Shown: piece by piece, positions 1 through 10,592 of the stretch
Layout: each line of letters begins with the position of its first letter
How positions within the stretch are numbered: the first letter of the stretch is position 1
Origin: Limnanthes douglasii subsp. nivea
Taxonomy: Eukaryota > Streptophyta > Magnoliopsida > Brassicales > Limnanthaceae
Length of the DNA stretch: 64,000 bases
Assembly: GCA_036936605.1 (NCBI GenBank)
Contig: JAUPFV010000005.1
Location: forward strand, 190,524,958 to 190,588,957
Reading direction: 5' to 3'
Notes under the pieces: generated by a model
What the model was told of the DNA's origin: nothing
Seen by the model: the letters and a program-made list of their open reading frames with translations, nothing else
The model's database searches: none
Translations under genes and position numbers: made by a program

Positions 1-960
1 TCAGTCCAAAAGGCATAACCTTATAACAATTTAAACCCCTGTCACTAATGAAAGTAGTACATTCTTGATCGTTCAGATCCATCTGGATCTGATTATATCC
101 CACAAAATCATCCATGAAAGTCAATATTTTGTTTCCCGAAGTGGAATCAATCAGATGGTCTATTCGAGGAACATGAAATAGGTCTTTTAGGACATACTCG
201 ATTTAAGTCTGTAAAACCCACACACATTCTCCACTTTCCGTTTTTCTTCTTGACCACTAGCGGATTCGCCGTCCATAAAAGATTCTGTGATTCCTTTATA
301 TGTCCGACCCTGGATAAACGATCCATTTTGGAAAAAATTACTTCTAATTTTTCTGATGAAAATGCCCTAATTTTTTAGATTACAGGCTTCACTCTTGGAT
401 TAACAACTAAACTATTATAAATCACTTCGGTCGGTATACCTACCACATCCTCTGTTTTCCAAGAAAAAACATCCAAATTATGAGACAAAAATTACAATAG
501 TTGTTGACGTCGAACTAAGGCCCGTAAGGTTCTTATTCGAAGTGTTTTCCCTCAGAAAAAGTATACTCCTCAATCTCTTCACTAACTGTTAAGGACCTTA
601 GGGTTTCCCTCAGATCGTCAACCCTTTCATCTAAATCTGAGGTCAACCCCCATGACTGCTATTCATTCATCATATCTCCACTTCTGGATCCTCGAATCCG
701 AAGTATAGTGGCATAGCATTTCCTTGCAACCTTTTGGTCTCCAACTACATATTTAAAACATTGATGGATTGTTAACACAATGACATACATCTTTGACAAC
801 CAAGACCTTCCAACAATGGCATTATAACTTGTTGGACAATCCACCACCATAAAAAGCACTTGAACCTTTTTCTTGAAGGGTCCCTTTCCAGAATTTACCT
901 CCTCCTCGAATTCTCCTTTTACCCGTGCAGTCACTCAAGTGAAACCAATGATTATGCACT
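1..960 (-). pseudogene. gypsy pol remnant: protease region and RT start
   Basis: The 91-residue open stretch at 659-934 reads through the region around and after the aspartic protease of plant gypsy elements, with the family's typical VDCPTSYNAIVGRSWL block. Below it, towards base 1, lies the beginning of the reverse transcriptase, broken by stops; the last visible motif resembles MPFG. The same region in the full copy is at 49,530-49,800 and below. The fragment is cut by the window edge, so the rest of the element probably lies to the left of this window. Confidence 0.7.
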
Positions 961-1379
961 CTGACTGAGAAATTCAAGGAGGATTTTACATCCTGTAATA
1001 TGTTTCTTTAAAACGGACATTCACGGAACTCCCTGTATTCATAAGCACGCATCTAATTTCAACGGAACAACTTTTTCCCCAATGATCACTGCATCCTCAT
1101 GCGGCCTCACAGTTCTTTCAAAATCATCCTCATCGAATAGAATAAAAGAAATGTCTCTTTTTCAATACAAATTAATAGAAATTATCCCATCTATCTAGGT
1201 TTCCAAATTGAAAAATGTCTATTCCTCGAACTATCGGTATTACTAGTCATCGAATCACCCCCAAAAATGTCTAGTGACTCGAAATACGCACACAGATTTC
1301 AAACATGCCATTTCTTTATTGGCTCTTCCACCGCAATTAAAATAATCTATCTGGATCCATATCTAAATAATCTCAGGCA

Positions 1380-2720
1380 ACATCAAACTCATCAACCTTA
1401 GAATCTACAATCATCAAATTTTCATCTTGCGCAATTGGGTTGGCTAGCTGTGAATTCGATGCTGGATTTGTTAATGCATTGCCCTGTGACTTCACATAAG
1501 TCAGTAGCTTTCCATTCTTAATCAAAAAAAATCACCGCAATGCAATCATTGGTGTCATGACCAATGTCATTGTGGTACCTACAGAAATTTGTTGTTCAGC
1601 TCCTCCCTTAGAATGTTGATTGGAGCGAGCTTCCTGAAATTTACGTAGCTCTTAGTTTTATCAAAAATCATTTCCATGTTTTTCAGTCAAATCTGCATAA
1701 TATTCAGGCCTTATCTACTGATTTGGCCTCGACCTATTAAATTGGTAAGATGGAGATTAATTCTAATATCCCCTAGTTCGAGGTGGTAAATTGTTATTCC
1801 TCGAACGTGCTTGTTAACTAGCATTTGAAGGTTACCCTTGGTTATGGGACACCTGCTTTGAATTCTTTGGAAAGTTAACTTCTTCTCCTTGGACTCTAGT
1901 TGATTCTTCAACTTTGATTTGATCTTCAACCTGAGCTATTAATGCTCTAAAAGTTAAAATCCCCATTTTTGTTGTCTCATTAGCGAGATCCCCTAGTAAT
2001 AACCCTTGGCAAAAACCTGACATCGCCACAGACTCTTTACAGTTATCCAAACTTTCCTTTGTCAAAACAAATCGCTTTGTGTAATTTTTCAATGTTTCTC
2101 CAACTGCCTACTTGCACTGGATAATTGTGTCGTCGTTTGCTCTCATTTGTTTACTACCAACAAAATGCCTTCAAAAACAGTGTAAAAGTCTCTAAAATTC
2201 AAAATGGATCGCGTTGGAATTCGGTTATACCATTTCAAAGCCGTCCCTTTAAAAGTTTGTGAGAAATCTCAACATACGAGCCTACCGTCGTCCTCAAAAT
2301 TCATCGTATACTTTTTGAACTGTTCGATGTGATCATCCGGATCCTGCATCCCATCGAACTTTACAACTTTGGCTATATTAAAACGCTTGGAAGTGTAATA
2401 GATCTAATTTCACTTGTCAATGGAAAATTCCTCCAACCCACACCTTGAACATATCGATCTTCGGTTCCCACTACTACATATAAATTCCGATCAGCCTCAT
2501 CATACTGATTCGACGTGTTTCCTTCACACCAATTAGACTCCCTTAAACATCAAGGTATACTATCTCTCCTAGATTTGTTCTCTTTCTTTGAATTTTTGAG
2601 GCTGATCCCTCTATTCTTTCGAAGAAACACTGCACCTTTTAAAACCTAAGCCAAAACTCTCAACCTCCTCATCACTAGATGTGACATACTTTTGCTTATC
2701 TTTTTTTTCTTTCCGAGAAG
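1380..2720 (-). pseudogene. gypsy gag remnant
   Basis: Two overlapping broken frames (1,832-2,092 and 1,711-1,929) encode the C-terminal half of a Retrotrans_gag domain, recognisable by the pattern KNYTKRF then VAMSGFCQGLL. The remainder, upstream to about 2,720, aligns with gag of the full element (50,170-51,640) but is full of stops. Gag would form the virus-like particle in the cytoplasm of an active element; this copy cannot. Glutamine-type codons appear repeatedly as TAA or TAG, which fits C-to-T decay of methylated repeats. Confidence 0.65.
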
Positions 2721-2760
2721 AGTGAGGAGCTTCGAAGCGCGCATTCATCTGCTCAGTGAT

Positions 2761-2885
2761 GGCTAATTGGACTTTTTTAGTCATTGACTAAAATACATAT
2801 TTTTGAATTTCTACTCTAACTTTACCATCTGTTACATAACGTTTTATTTTTACATTTTCATCGTTAAATTTCCACTTCCTTATCA
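2761..2885 (-). repeat. truncated gypsy 5' LTR
   Basis: The sequence aligns with the distal part of the LTR at 52,015-52,336 and ends at the same CA. The proximal part, including the TATA box, is lost in the deletion at about 2,757-2,762. Confidence 0.75.
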
Positions 2886-2916
2886 ATACGTATATTATAT
2901 ATATTATTATATTAAA

Positions 2917-3056
2917 CAACAAAAGACGACTACCTATAATTGTAGCCGTCTTTTGTTGGTGCAATTCAGATATCCGATTAACCGATTCATTCGGATATCA
3001 GAATTGGGTTTAATTTTCTTTTTTGTGTTTCTCCTCTAAAAATAAAGGAGAAACAC
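2917..3056. repeat. cluster of three hairpins
   Basis: Three inverted repeats stand in a row. Stem 1 is 2,917-2,933 with 2,942-2,958 (17 bp, one mismatch, 8-base loop). Stem 2 is 2,963-2,977 with 2,991-3,005 (15 bp, one mismatch). Stem 3 is 3,025-3,035 with 3,046-3,056 (11 bp, perfect). The same cluster recurs at 52,368-52,507. It lies just outside the gypsy LTR and belongs to the older sequence into which gypsy inserted. Confidence 0.8.
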
Positions 3057-3479
3057 ATTCACAATTCACTCACCTCTCAATACTACTCTAAATCTCTCTT
3101 CTTCTTCTACATTAGTTACTTCTCTACTTCTAAATCTCTCTTAAAGCATTAGTTATTGTGTATAGTTTACTTACTTCTACATTGCGAATAGTTACTCTTT
3201 TATTTTTGATCGAAAAAATTATTTGATAAAACCAATCAAATTTGATTGTGTTAACATTATACTAGCTAAATTAATAGCTTTGTATAAATTTTTTCAGTTA
3301 GTTCGTTGTTATAGTAGTTTCGTTATTAGTTTGTATTACTTGTTATTTATTAAATTAAAAAAAAAGTATATAATTTATTTTGATTGGTGATATTAATTAT
3401 TATTAGTTTTAATTTGGCGTCTATTAATTTGCCGTTTTTTAGTTATATTAATTTAGTTTAATGTTTTTTATATTAATTA
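3057..3479. other. AT-rich non-coding stretch, no gene seen
   Basis: The region begins pyrimidine-rich (CTCTCTT and CTTCTTCTAC runs) and becomes AT-rich. No reading frame or RNA gene is recognisable. It is matched by 52,508-52,930 and may be the leader of an unidentified repeat. Confidence 0.5.
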
Positions 3480-4180
3480 GTATCAAAAGATATGATTTTG
3501 GTTTATAAAATAATAACTACACTTGTATAATAATAACTAAATCATAATCATAATAATCAAAATGTAATAATAAAATTATAATCATATAGCTTATAATAGT
3601 TTAAAATTATATTATATGACTTTGGTTTATAAAATAATAACGACACTTGTAGTATTTATAACCAACTAATAATAATAATAATAATAATTTACCATGATAA
3701 AATATGATTTTGGTTTATAAAATAATAACAACGCTTAATATTTATAACCAAATAATAGAAATATTCAAAATGTAATAATAAAATTATAACCATAAAACTT
3801 ATAATATTTTAATATGATAAGATATGATTTTGGTTAATAAAATAACAGCTACACTTGTAATCTCTATAACCAAATCATAATAATAACATTGAAATGGTAA
3901 TAATAAAATTATAACCATATAATTTATAATATTTTAATAATTTTGGTTTATAAAATAATGACACCACTTGTAATATTTATAACCAAATCATAATAATTCA
4001 ATGTAATAATAAAATTATAATTATATAATTGTAAGATACGATTATAATTTTTTTAAATAACATCCATAATAATATTTATAACCAAATTATAATAATATTT
4101 AAAATGTAATAATAAAATCATAATAATACATGTTATAATATTTAAATAATAAAATACACGATTTTTATAATAATACGATT
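3480..4180. repeat. degenerate AT-rich tandem repeat, period about 90-130 bp
   Basis: The core GATTTTGGTTTATAAAATAA recurs near 3,491, 3,618, 3,706, 3,826 and 3,941, each time followed by a block like TATTTATAACCAAATCATAA and then AATGTAATAATAAAATTATAA. Spacing varies between about 88 and 127 bp. The array has a homologue at 52,935-53,770. No coding potential is seen. Confidence 0.8.
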
Positions 4181-4349
4181 ATAAATAAAAAAAAATTATT
4201 TAGTATAATATATAATTGATTAGCGTGTCTGACGTGTAATTATTATTAGCGGGGCTATGCGTGTGCGTAGCTAGCTAGGTCTACATGTGTCTCGGTGCAT
4301 GCAAGTCAAACGTATTTCGGGGTGTCCATTTGCTGCCCATAGTTGAGAC
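4181..4349. other. GCGTGT-containing island next to the AT-rich array
   Basis: A short GC-richer stretch contains GCGTGTCTGAC and TATGCGTGTGCGTAGC near 4,224-4,275. The first 11-mer also occurs at about 42,318 in a second GCGTGT island on the far side of the gypsy insertion. It may be a subterminal part of an unidentified AT-rich element. Confidence 0.4.
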
Positions 4350-5045
4350 GGTAATTTTTTTAATATCAGTAAAGGACAAAATATATTATGAAATTGAGAG
4401 TTTTACAAAGCCCATAGCTCTAAATAAGAGCCTTACAAAATATGAAGCCCAGAGCCTAATTAAAGCAACTAAAATAGAACGATCCTTAAAATTACGCCTG
4501 AAATCCTAATTTGAGAAGGCAATCAGGCCACACTAATGAACCGATCACCACAAAAAACACAACCAGCCAAGAAATCGCCCACCAGCTTTACCCCCATCAG
4601 AGAATCCTTCAGCTCCCCTCCAACAATCAATCGCCATGCCAACGCTTGAAAACGCCAGAGAACCACCAATGCTGCCCTCTATCACCTTCGATAAGTAGTC
4701 TCCATAACCCCGATCACCCATCCCTCTTTCAGACCGAATGAAGCCTCTCAATCTTAACATGCAACCACCAGAAGAGGCTCCAGAACACTCCAGACCTATA
4801 ATTGAAATATCCAAAATGAGAGTCTAGCTTTTAGAGATTAAGTAGCCAAGGTCGTTGCTTTCTAGGTTGATACCTATAATTGAAATATCCAAAATGAGAG
4901 TCTAGCTTTTAGAGATTAAGTAGCCAAGGTCGTTGCTTTCCAGGTTGATAATAGCAAGAAGGAACGAATGAGCATTAAGCTGAGTGAAATTTTGGTCCTT
5001 TTTGCTATTTAAAGTCTATTTCGCGATCCAATCAGCTGGCTGATT
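4350..5045 (-). other. LINE-A 3' UTR, copy 0
   Basis: The region lies downstream of the RNase H end. An open frame at 4,545-4,814 (minus) is conserved in part in the copy at 54,207-54,395, but it matches no family I know and is probably not translated. It contains the 78-bp tandem duplication listed separately. Confidence 0.5.
4795..4950. repeat. two tandem copies of a 78-bp segment
   Basis: The segment starting CCTATAATTGAAATATCC at 4,795 repeats at 4,873 almost without change. The homologous place in the copy near 54,377 has one copy only, so the duplication is private to copy 0. Confidence 0.9.
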
Positions 5046-8000
5046 TTAGACTCGGGAAATATACTTCAACGAAATACTGGGAGCAATTAGTTTCTTACAG
5101 ATAAAAAGGGAAGAAGAGAGATGAAAAGGGTATTTTCCTTCACCAAGCATGTGGATAAGAGACAGACAATCGGTCTCAATATCAACATGAGTCCAATAAC
5201 GCTCTCTGCAAAGAAGAAGAGCCTCTATCAAGGCTCTCGTTTGAGTAGCAATGGGGGATAGCTTGCCAAAGTTCTGACCCAGACAAACAACCAGCCCACC
5301 ACTGAAGTTTCTAATGATAAGACCTTCATTGGTCTCTCCCACATGGTTGCAAGCAGCATCAAGATTCAGTTTTAGCCTTCCACGAGCATGAGTCAACCAT
5401 TTAAGGTACGTCACTTTTCTGTTTTTCAAGTGTGAGACGCAACCCATAGTAGTACCTACTTTATTAGCTTTAAGCCAATGCTTAGGAGAAAATTTATTAG
5501 AATATTCAAGACCATTGATAATCTTTTATATTGAATTTAAAGCATAAACATGACTTTGCTTAATGTTTTTAAACTTAGCAGTATTTCTGTTTTTCCAAAT
5601 GACCCAGGAAATTAAAGCTGGGATTATATGAGTAATGTGAACCTTCTGCTTTGAGAACAAAAACCAGATTCTCAAAACATGAGGGAACACCATATACCTT
5701 TCGATCTTAATATTAAAAATGCTGCTAAAATGGTCCGAAAGATACCAATCAAAGTCATAGTTAATAAAAACATGACTAACGTTTTCAATATTAGGGCATA
5801 CCTGACATTTAGAAACAATGTTAATGGATCTCCTCAATAGGACAACAACAATATGCATAAAACCTTTTAAAATCCTCCTACGAAGAAAGAAAATCTTCCT
5901 TAGAGTAATAAAGTTACAAATTTTGCAGTAGATCCCAAACCTGATAGAGTGGTGTCTAGTGAACTCCCAAGTTATTTTAGTGTTAAACTTTTGATCAGGG
6001 GAGAGCGTCCATACAAGCTTGTCCTCTTTGGTCTTGTCAATCCTAAATAGATTAATCTGGGTCATCCTGTCAGCATTGATCAAATCCTTGCAATTGGTAA
6101 TGTCCCATCAATTATTCCTCTAGAAAGAATTGATCTTAGTCCATAAAAACGAGTTATTCTCCAAGTTGCAACTGTCAATGATAGAAGGACTATTGTGCGA
6201 GTCTTCCTTCCAAAAAATGATGTCCCTTTTTCCTACGATCCATCTCATGTTAACTTCAGCATGATCCTTGATACCTACAAGTCTTTTTCACACTAAATAG
6301 CCAGAAGAATTAGCATTTAAAGGATGCCAATTTTTGCTATAAATATCATTCATGATATTAGACCATAAACTAATGTTTTGTTTGTAATTGAACCATAATT
6401 TATGAGAGAAAATTGACTGAATATCAGAAAGTCGTTTGATATTCAGCCCTCCCTCAACAAATGTCTTGCAAAGCATGTGCCAGGAAGTCCAATGAATAGA
6501 AGCCTCATTAATTTTACAGCGCTGCCACAATTTATTGAATATCTTTTTCAATCCTGCTAATAACAGAGTTAGGAATTAACGTCTTTTTCATCCAATATAT
6601 AGGAATATGCATAAGAACAAAAGTAATGAGATAGAGTGTACCCCCAAAAGATAAAAATTTGGAATCCCAATCATTAATCTTAGCATTAATTTTATCCAGC
6701 ATAGAATTGAAGTTACTGGATTTGTTATTTTTGTTAAGATTGATCCCTAAATAAGTCGTAGGAATGTTTTCGAAAGAAAACCCCGATTGGATAGCCAAAC
6801 TTGTGATTTTGCTAGGATGAGCTTTGTTGGATAAAATCACCTTAGTTTTCTCCTTATTGATGGATTGTCCTGAAATAGCCTAGTATCTGTCTAAGAAACA
6901 ACTAAGATTATTAATAGAAGACTTAAGCCTGTTTGCGAAAATTAGCACATCATCAGCAAAGCCAATACAAAGAATAATCATTTCAGTTCAAGAAGCATAA
7001 GTCATATCTCTATTATTAGTGAACAGATGGTTTAGGCTACGAATTAAAACCTCCTCCACAATGATAAAGAGGCTTGGAGACAAAGAATCTCCTTGTCTCA
7101 AGCCTCTCTAGCTCTTGAAGTAACCATAGACCCTTCCATTTAGTAAAATAGACATTTTCACATTCATAATCGTTCTGCAAATTAAGTTAACTACATCATT
7201 AGAAAAACCAAAAGAAGTGATGACCTTCACAATAAAAAAGAAGGACATTTGGTCAAAGGACTTTGACATATCGAACTTAATAAACATGTTGCACTTCTAG
7301 GTTTTTTGTTGATATCATACAAGATTTCTCTAGTAATTAAGATATTTTCGTGTACATTTCTATTTTTAACAAAAGCTGATTGATTTTAGAAATGATTTTG
7401 GGCAGAATGACAGCAAGTCTAGTGTTTAACAACTTAGGTAAGAGTCTGTTAAGAATGGAGCACATGCTAATAGGCCTATAATTGCTCCATCTAATAGGGT
7501 CACCATTCTTAGGAATCAGTCAAACACCTGTGGCAAAAATGCCAGAAGGAAACTGATGACCATTAAGGTAAGAGTTAATTGCAATACAAAGATCCATTTT
7601 AATAATGGGCCAACCGCTAATATAGAAGGTAACATTATAACCATCAATACCAGCAACACTATATTTGCTCATGGTATTGATGGTTTGCCAAATTTCATCC
7701 TCAGTACCAAAATTAAGCAGCATGTTATTATCATCCTTGGTTATAAGATTAAGAATAAGATTAAACATACTATCATGCATATTAGAATCCTCATCAGTCG
7801 AATATTTATAAGGATTGGAAGTTAACACCTTTTTAAAATACTCTTCACCTGAATAGCCAATACTATCAGCATCATTAATGTTGTTAACATTAATGCTATG
7901 AGTAACATTCCTTCTTTTCTTCTTTTTCAGCAAAAGCATGGAAAGCTTTCTTGTTGCGGTCACTGTCTTTAAGCCAAGAGGTATAACATTTCTGCTTTCA

Positions 8001-8953
8001 TAACTCCTCCTCATCCCTTAATGCTTTAAGATGAAGACTAACTGCTTTACTAAGATTACACTTATAAATGTTATTATTTTGCAGCAAATTAATCTTCTCC
8101 ATGAAATCTAAATTTCTTTCAATATCTTTCAACTTAAGGAAGATATTTACAACCTAGTTAGTATTCTGATCCCTTAAATATTGTTTAAGGCTTTTTAATT
8201 TAAACCAAAACACTTCATTTGGACCACCATTAATTTTAAGATTGCAATTATGTCTCACAAGAGTAAGAAATGAATCATGGTTGGTCCACATGTTCAAGAA
8301 TTTGAAACTTTTTTTATTACCTATGAAATGTGTTTAAATTTTTTTGAATAGAAGTAATAAGAAAATGAGCATGGCCAGAACATGTTCTGACCATGTGATG
8401 AACATGAGTCATATAGAAGCTTTCTGCCCATACTTTGTTAAACATGACTTGTCCAGCCTTTTCCATCTAGTCCCTCTATTCCAAGTGAACTTGTGACCAA
8501 TATACCCAGCATCTTTCAAACTGCATACTCTTACCATATCTAAGAAGTCCTCCATACCATTATAGTTAGTCGTAGAACATCCTATTTGCTCCATTAGTAA
8601 TGATGTTGAACTCCCCCATAGTAATCCAACAAGTATCAGAAATAACTTCATTCCTCAACATATCCCAAAGACTTAATCTTAAATTCTTTTGCAAGTTAGA
8701 ATCACCGATCTATATTATAAATGATACCAACATTAGAATCAGCAGTCTAGAACATGCAGATTTTATTTGAATAGTTAGAAGAATAGTGATCAAAACCCAA
8801 TTTAATAGCAATATTACTTATCTTATTAGAAGAGGTCAGAGGTTCTTGAATATCAAGAATCTTAACATGCTCCAACTTAACAATATAAATCAGTCTTCGA
8901 ACTTTTAGGATATTACTGATGACACAAACATTCCAATTAAGAATCTTTATCAT
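5046..8953 (-). pseudogene. LINE-A ORF2 (endonuclease, reverse transcriptase, RNase H), copy 0
   Basis: ORF2 would carry out target-primed reverse transcription. It starts at ATG 8,953 with the EEP endonuclease opening MIKILNWNV and IQEP. A later endonuclease motif with a GYIGHKFTWNRG block lies at 8,409-8,651. A linker follows (7,520-8,014). The RT palm is broken between about 6,840 and 7,500, with FADD at 6,949-6,960, and continues at 6,532-6,840. A zf-RVT-like part is at 5,526-6,083. An RNase H domain (LNLDAACNHVGETNEG block) occupies 5,046-5,447. Many stops and frameshifts make it non-functional. The C-terminal RNase H is known from plant L1 elements. Confidence 0.8.
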
Positions 8954-10044
8954 TATTAGATAGAGATTTGTATCTATTTTTAGTCTCTGAGTACTTTAAA
9001 GACTTTATAATGACTTTACTTTGATTTTTGTACTTTTTTACAAATGACAACTTCTTGTTGAAGATGGTTTTGAAGCGATGATCAAGAGTATTCCTTAAAT
9101 GAGATATCGGGTTACTACCAGCATTATCAGGATCAAGAGATCTTGCTTCAAGAAATTTGTTTCCTTCAGTATTGCTCTAATTATGTGTTTGTTTCAGTTT
9201 TTGAATAGCTTCAACTATTTCTCCAGGCTCAGGCAGCGTAACATTTTTTATTTTTAGACAAATTAATATGAAAAGTTGTAATAGAGGTTTGTTCTTCAAC
9301 AATATGAACCTGATTGTTCTTGGATTATTCTAATTTATCTATCTTTTCTTCAGTTTTGTCATTCTTTCCTTTTGTATCACCTTTCTTGATCTTGTTACAG
9401 TCTATTATGCAATTTTCAATATGATAGCAATGAAAGCACTACGAAGGCAGATTTTTGTAACTCCAGTTAAGCCAACATCCGTCATTTGAACCGAAACTAA
9501 CCCATAATTTACTGTGAAGTTTCTTTGAGGTATCCAGTTCAAATAAAGCAAAGGCAGCATTGCAATAAGCTCTATTAACATAGAGACATTCAACTTTGTA
9601 TGCCCAACGAAACCACAATACTCTGAAGAAGATCTTCATTATACATGAATTCAGGAAGTTTCTAAATTCTGACCCATACCAGAGCCATAGGGTTTTCTTT
9701 TTTGCTATTGAAACCTGGCCACCATCTTAGAATTCTCATAACAATAACATCAACATTCCATTTACTCTTTTTGGAAGACCGTTTGTGAACTTTCCTATAA
9801 GTGTACTTCTAGACTTTTCCACGAGCGAATCTTTCGTTTCTTGAGCAAATTGAATAGAAACATGGTCTTGTTTCTCATTCACATAATCAGGTCGAAAATA
9901 TTTTTTGGTTAGCTCCACTCGCTGCTTTACCGAGTCAGCAAAAGATTTCTTGAATTGAGAAATAATCCGATTAGCAATGCTTGCTTGAGAATGAAGAGTG
10001 GGATACTCTTCGTCAAAAGAACAGGCCCTGCTTCTTACTTCCAT
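8937..10044 (-). pseudogene. LINE-A ORF1 (DUF4283-type RNA-binding protein), copy 0
   Basis: The frame starts at ATG 10,044 (MEVRSRACSFDEEYP). It lacks about 127 bp of the DUF4283 region that unit 1 has (equivalent to about 19,508-19,636). This shifts the frame and creates a short false end at 9,736. The same deletion is found in the copy at 56,655-57,765, so copies 0 and 4 share an ancestor. A CCHC zinc-knuckle remnant and a basic C-terminal tail follow. The stop overlaps the ORF2 start by 17 bases. Confidence 0.75.
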
Positions 10045-10060
10045 TGCAGAAGGGAGGAGA

Positions 10061-10592
10061 AAATACTACAACTTAAGGAAAAAAGACGAAGATTCATCTT
10101 CTTGGAACAGTCACAAAAAATTGAAGTTCTATGAATGATTCAATCAAATATTATCGTATCTTAATTAATCTGATCTCGACGGCAACTTAATACTTTTTTG
10201 AGGTTTTATGAATAGTTCAATCAAATATTATCGTATCTTAATTAATCTGATCTCAACGACAACTTACTACGTATTTGGTAGTGAAAATGATACTTAATTA
10301 GTCTTTTAAATAAGAGTTTCTCATCTGTATAGCTACGTATATTGTATTGAATATTAAAATTGGTTAATTTAAAAAATTGAACTATGAATTCCTACCATTC
10401 CATTATACATCCGCAAAATATAAAATAGTGAAACGAGTTCAACTAATAAAGATAGATGTTGAAAATAGAAGAAATTATAACATCTCATTGCTTAAAACAA
10501 GAAAAATTAGGTGGTTTACCCCATAAAATTACAGAACTAAAAATAAAAATTGCTAATACATTTTAAAAGAAAACAGACAAATATACTAGTAC
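10061..10592. other. orphan UGT 3' flank without its UGT
   Basis: The sequence matches the 3' flanks of UGT-A, UGT-C and UGT-D, including a 77-bp tandem repeat (starts near 10,123 and 10,200). The match to the UGT-D flank stops at GTAC 10,589-10,592, which in unit 4 is 8 bp from the UGT stop codon. The coding region is absent; an inverted gypsy fragment follows instead. Confidence 0.85.

Larger units (their letters stand above)
1..2885 (-). mobile_element. Tat-type Ty3/gypsy remnant, copy 0 (RT, protease, gag, partial 5' LTR)
   Basis: This is a minus-strand fragment of the gypsy element that is complete at 42,962-52,336; base 1 aligns with 48,872. It runs from the reverse transcriptase start at the window edge through protease and gag into a truncated 5' LTR. 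All frames carry many stops, so it is not coding competent. Compared with the full copy, about 585 bp are missing at 2,757-2,762 (full-copy bases from 51,629 to about 52,212), which removes the PBS and the gag-proximal end of the LTR. It ends at 2,885 with CA followed by ATACG, one base off the ATACA target duplication of the full copy. Confidence 0.85.
4350..10060 (-). mobile_element. LINE-A, L1-type non-LTR retrotransposon, copy 0 (near full length)
   Basis: This is the longest LINE-A copy, on the minus strand. Order from the 5' end: ORF1 (10,044 to 8,937), ORF2 with endonuclease, reverse transcriptase, zf-RVT-like region and RNase H (8,953 to about 5,046), then a 3' UTR to about 4,350, where an A-run in the minus sense may be the tail. 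ORF1 and ORF2 overlap by 17 bases. Stops and frameshifts break every domain, although the RT active-site codons FADD at 6,949-6,960 are intact. Other copies are at 19,241-24,469, 34,745-35,965 and 53,930-57,765, each next to the 3' side of a UGT. Confidence 0.85.

Noticed and set aside
2803..3039. 78-residue ORF over the hairpin region
   Set aside because: Low-complexity, Tyr and Phe-rich translation of AT-rich DNA, crossing LTR and hairpins; not conserved as a frame in the other copy.
4511..4814. ORFs in the LINE-A 3' UTR on both strands
   Set aside because: No known domain; the minus frame is truncated and shifted in the copy at 54,207-54,395, as expected for non-coding DNA.
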